A stretch of DNA of 64,000 nt from the NCBI GenBank assembly GCA_019915015.1, contig JAHBBC010000026.1, positions 248,001 to 312,000 on the forward strand. The letters run 5' to 3'. A model generated the notes under the pieces. That model had not been told where the DNA came from and did not search any database. It was given only the letters and a program-made list of their open reading frames with translations. Below, piece by piece: positions 62,346 through 64,000 of this stretch; within the stretch, counting starts at the first letter, position 1, and each line of letters opens with the position of its first letter. The position numbers and the translations under genes were made by a program. The stretch comes from Auriscalpium vulgare (lineage: Eukaryota; Basidiomycota; Agaricomycetes; Russulales; Auriscalpiaceae).

Positions 62346-62942
62346 CGCGTGTTTACCAACGCAGACATGTACAGGTCAGCGAGGCACAGACACCAAATCA
62401 ATGTGAAGCACGCACCTCTCGCCTGCGCGAGTGCTCAAGTGTCGCCAGAGATCTTGTCGCTCGCGGGCAACAACGATTAGCATGAAGCAACAGAGATGCA
62501 TGCACCGCCTTGAGACGATGGAGCAGCACGGCGCACCAGGCTCCGGCGTGAGCGCGTCAGTGGCTCAATCTGCACGTTTTTACTCAGTTTCTCACTATGT
62601 TCATCACCTGTGTGTATCAACGCCTACATAACCTTGGATGTAGTGATGTTCCAAGCATGGTTTCAATGGTTGAGGAGCATTGACCACAAATTTTCCGTTG
62701 GAGATGATATGCTAGCTGACTAAGCAGTCCCGACTTCAACAATTCCATGCTCGAGCCGCCCGCAATGCACTGTACTGTCCCGTAACGATCCACCCCAGTA
62801 AGCACTCCCCGCATCATGGCCACCCAGGCCGTGTTTGTTTCTTGCATTGTCAGAGGCAGCCTCGTGCCTTGTGCTTTGAAAATAAGGAGTTGCATTGGCA
62901 GAGGGGTGCTCTACTTGTCTTGTCGCTTACCAGCAGATTTAT

Positions 62943-63060
62943 GGACTCTTAGTGTAGTGGGTTATTCAGTGGTGATACATTACTAGAAGCTCTCGGTTCA
63001 ATTCCCGCTGTTGGCAAAATTTTGATATCGACAGCGATATCTGTGCTGACGAGACCGCCT
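62943..63060 (+). repeat. tRNA-derived SINE-like sequence, second copy
   Basis: A-box TAGTGTAGTGGGTTA, B-box GGTTCAATTCCC, then 'aaaattttgatatc' and 'gcgatatctgtg', as in the copy at 62105-62345. Acceptor strands do not pair, so it is not a tRNA gene. It lies next to, or within, the Copia LTR. Confidence 0.5.
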
Positions 63061-63069
63061 TGGTGAGTG

Positions 63070-63221
63070 TGGCACGCACCGCCGCGGATTGATCTGTTGC
63101 GGCTTTAAGCCGCTACAGATTGATCCGTCCAACTGAAGTCCCTCCTTCGGCCACACAGCCTCCGGCCCTCTGCCTCAGTCCCTACGACTCACGTCCCTAC
63201 GACGCTAGTCATCCTTCGACA
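63070..63221 (-). repeat. Copia 3' LTR, start visible
   Basis: On the minus strand the polypurine tract AAGGGGGGG (63222-63230) is followed by TGTCGAAGG, the first bases of the LTR, at 63221. The LTR overlaps the last codons of pol. Its far end is not certain; the palindromic 'gcggcttaaagccgc' block lies inside it. Confidence 0.6.
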
Positions 63222-64000
63222 CCCCCCCTTGACTAGCGTCCAGCCGCAACATCTGCACCCAGCGAGCATGAAGAACACGATGGAGAGGCTTGGTGAAAAG
63301 ATCTGCAGTGTTCTCTTTGTTAGAGACATGCACGACGTCGATAAGTCGCTTCATGACGCAGTCTCGGATGAAGTGTTCGCGAATGGAGATATGCTTCATT
63401 CTTGAATGTGTGTGAGGATCATGAGTGCATGCGACGGTTCCTTGGTTGTCGCAGAACATTGTGGTTGGCTGGATCTGTGGGTATCCAAGCTCGGAGAAAA
63501 GATTTCTGAACCAAAGAACATCGCGTGCGCAATGTGTTGTGGCCAAATACTCAGCCTCGCATGATGAGAGAGCAACTACAGCCTGTTGTTTTGAGCTCCA
63601 GGACAACGGCGACTCATCCATGAGGATGATGAAGCCTGAGACGGACTTCCGCGTGTCTCCCATGCCCCAGTCTGAATCAGTCAGTGCCTTGAACATCACA
63701 TGCGGGCTGTTGGATCCTCCAAGAGTGATGCCGTGTGTGACAGTTCCCTTCAGATAGCGTAGAAGGTGCTTTGCGGCTGCGACGTGTGTTGATCCATAGT
63801 TAGACATGAATCTGGCAAGTTCCCGCACAGCGTACGCAATATCCGGGCGCGTGCAGGTTGACAGATACATGCATTTGCCGACGATTGCAGGGTAAGGAAA
63901 ATCCTTGGAACGTCCGGCTTCCTCAGCAGTCGCTGGTAGTAGCCGCACGCCGGGATCCATGGGAGTGGAGACAGAGTTGCAGTTCTCATACCCAAATTCC
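63205..64000 (-). CDS. Ty1/Copia Pol, C-terminal part (RT end and RNase H)
   Basis: The frame is open to the window end, so the gene is cut off at its 5' side. It reads the end of the reverse transcriptase (VSTPMDPGVRL, YPAIVGKCMYLSTCTRPDIAYAV) and a complete Copia RNase H (LTDSDWGMGDTRKSVSGFI, WSSKQQAVVALSSCEAEYLA, MFCDNQGTVACTHDP, RMKHISIREHFIRD, NKENTADLFTKPL). It ends at the stop at 63205. No frameshift is seen in the visible part. Gag, protease and integrase lie beyond the window. Confidence 0.9.
   Translation of the reverse strand, partial: EFGYENCNSVSTPMDPGVRLLPATAEEAGRSKDFPYPAIVGKCMYLSTCTRPDIAYAVRELARFMSNYGSTHVAAAKHLLRYLKGTVTHGITLGGSNSPHVMFKALTDSDWGMGDTRKSVSGFIILMDESPLSWSSKQQAVVALSSCEAEYLATTHCARDVLWFRNLFSELGYPQIQPTTMFCDNQGTVACTHDPHTHSRMKHISIREHFIRDCVMKRLIDVVHVSNKENTADLFTKPLHRVLHARWVQMLRLDASQGGVSKDD

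Overview
This window is nuclear DNA of a filamentous basidiomycete, most likely an agaricomycete. Genes are cut by 45-70 base introns with GT...AG ends. The three complete host-type proteins are F-box proteins of the kind that is hugely expanded in mushrooms. The mobile elements (a Tnp2/CACTA-type transposase with a 2-oxoglutarate-dioxygenase-like partner, a Gypsy and a Copia retrotransposon, tRNA-derived short elements) are typical of that class. I see no rRNA gene, intact tRNA gene, CRISPR array or operon. The gene density is low and most of the DNA is repeat-derived.

Layout. 1-2401: gene-poor DNA with decayed repeats, ending in the first of six promoter/signal-peptide modules (unit A). 2407-16968: a complete 14,562-bp DNA transposon with matching terminal inverted repeats and a 5-bp target duplication (CTGAC), inserted inside unit A. 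It carries, in order, a divergent pair of unknown genes (2866-5430 minus, 5667-6548 plus), about 3.5 kb of captured host DNA with broken pieces of a Pho80-type cyclin and of cytosolic phenylalanyl-tRNA synthetase beta, a TET/JBP-like dioxygenase gene (10368-12714 plus) and the seven-exon transposase (12860-16483 minus). 16974-22800: the right half of unit A, then units B and C. 22804-27906: a gene for a protein with three Zn2Cys6-like clusters, followed by an F-box gene. 29125-37998: an intact-looking Ty3/Gypsy element with LTRs of equal length that appear identical. 38003-43848: unit D and a nest of small palindromic and SINE-like elements. 43849-53504: a second F-box gene, decayed plus-strand copies of the triple-cluster gene, unit E, a second (broken) triple-cluster gene and a third F-box gene. 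54.7-61.2 kb: more palindromic elements, unit F, local duplications and weak ORFs. 62.1-64.0 kb: SINE-like sequences and the 3' end of a Copia element that runs off the window.

The strongest biology is in three places. First, the transposon carries its own probable DNA- or chromatin-acting dioxygenase and two uncharacterised genes, and has picked up host gene fragments. Second, a dispersed module (CACGTG, a TTTGGC/GCCAAA palindrome, a TATA box, then a short hydrophobic signal peptide) occurs six times, and three copies still read as short secreted peptides. Third, a duplicated gene family encodes a protein with three CX2CX6CX7-8CX2CX6C clusters, one per exon, where fungal regulators normally have one.

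Exon borders were placed by eye from splice consensus and frame. Family names come from recognised motifs, not from a database search.
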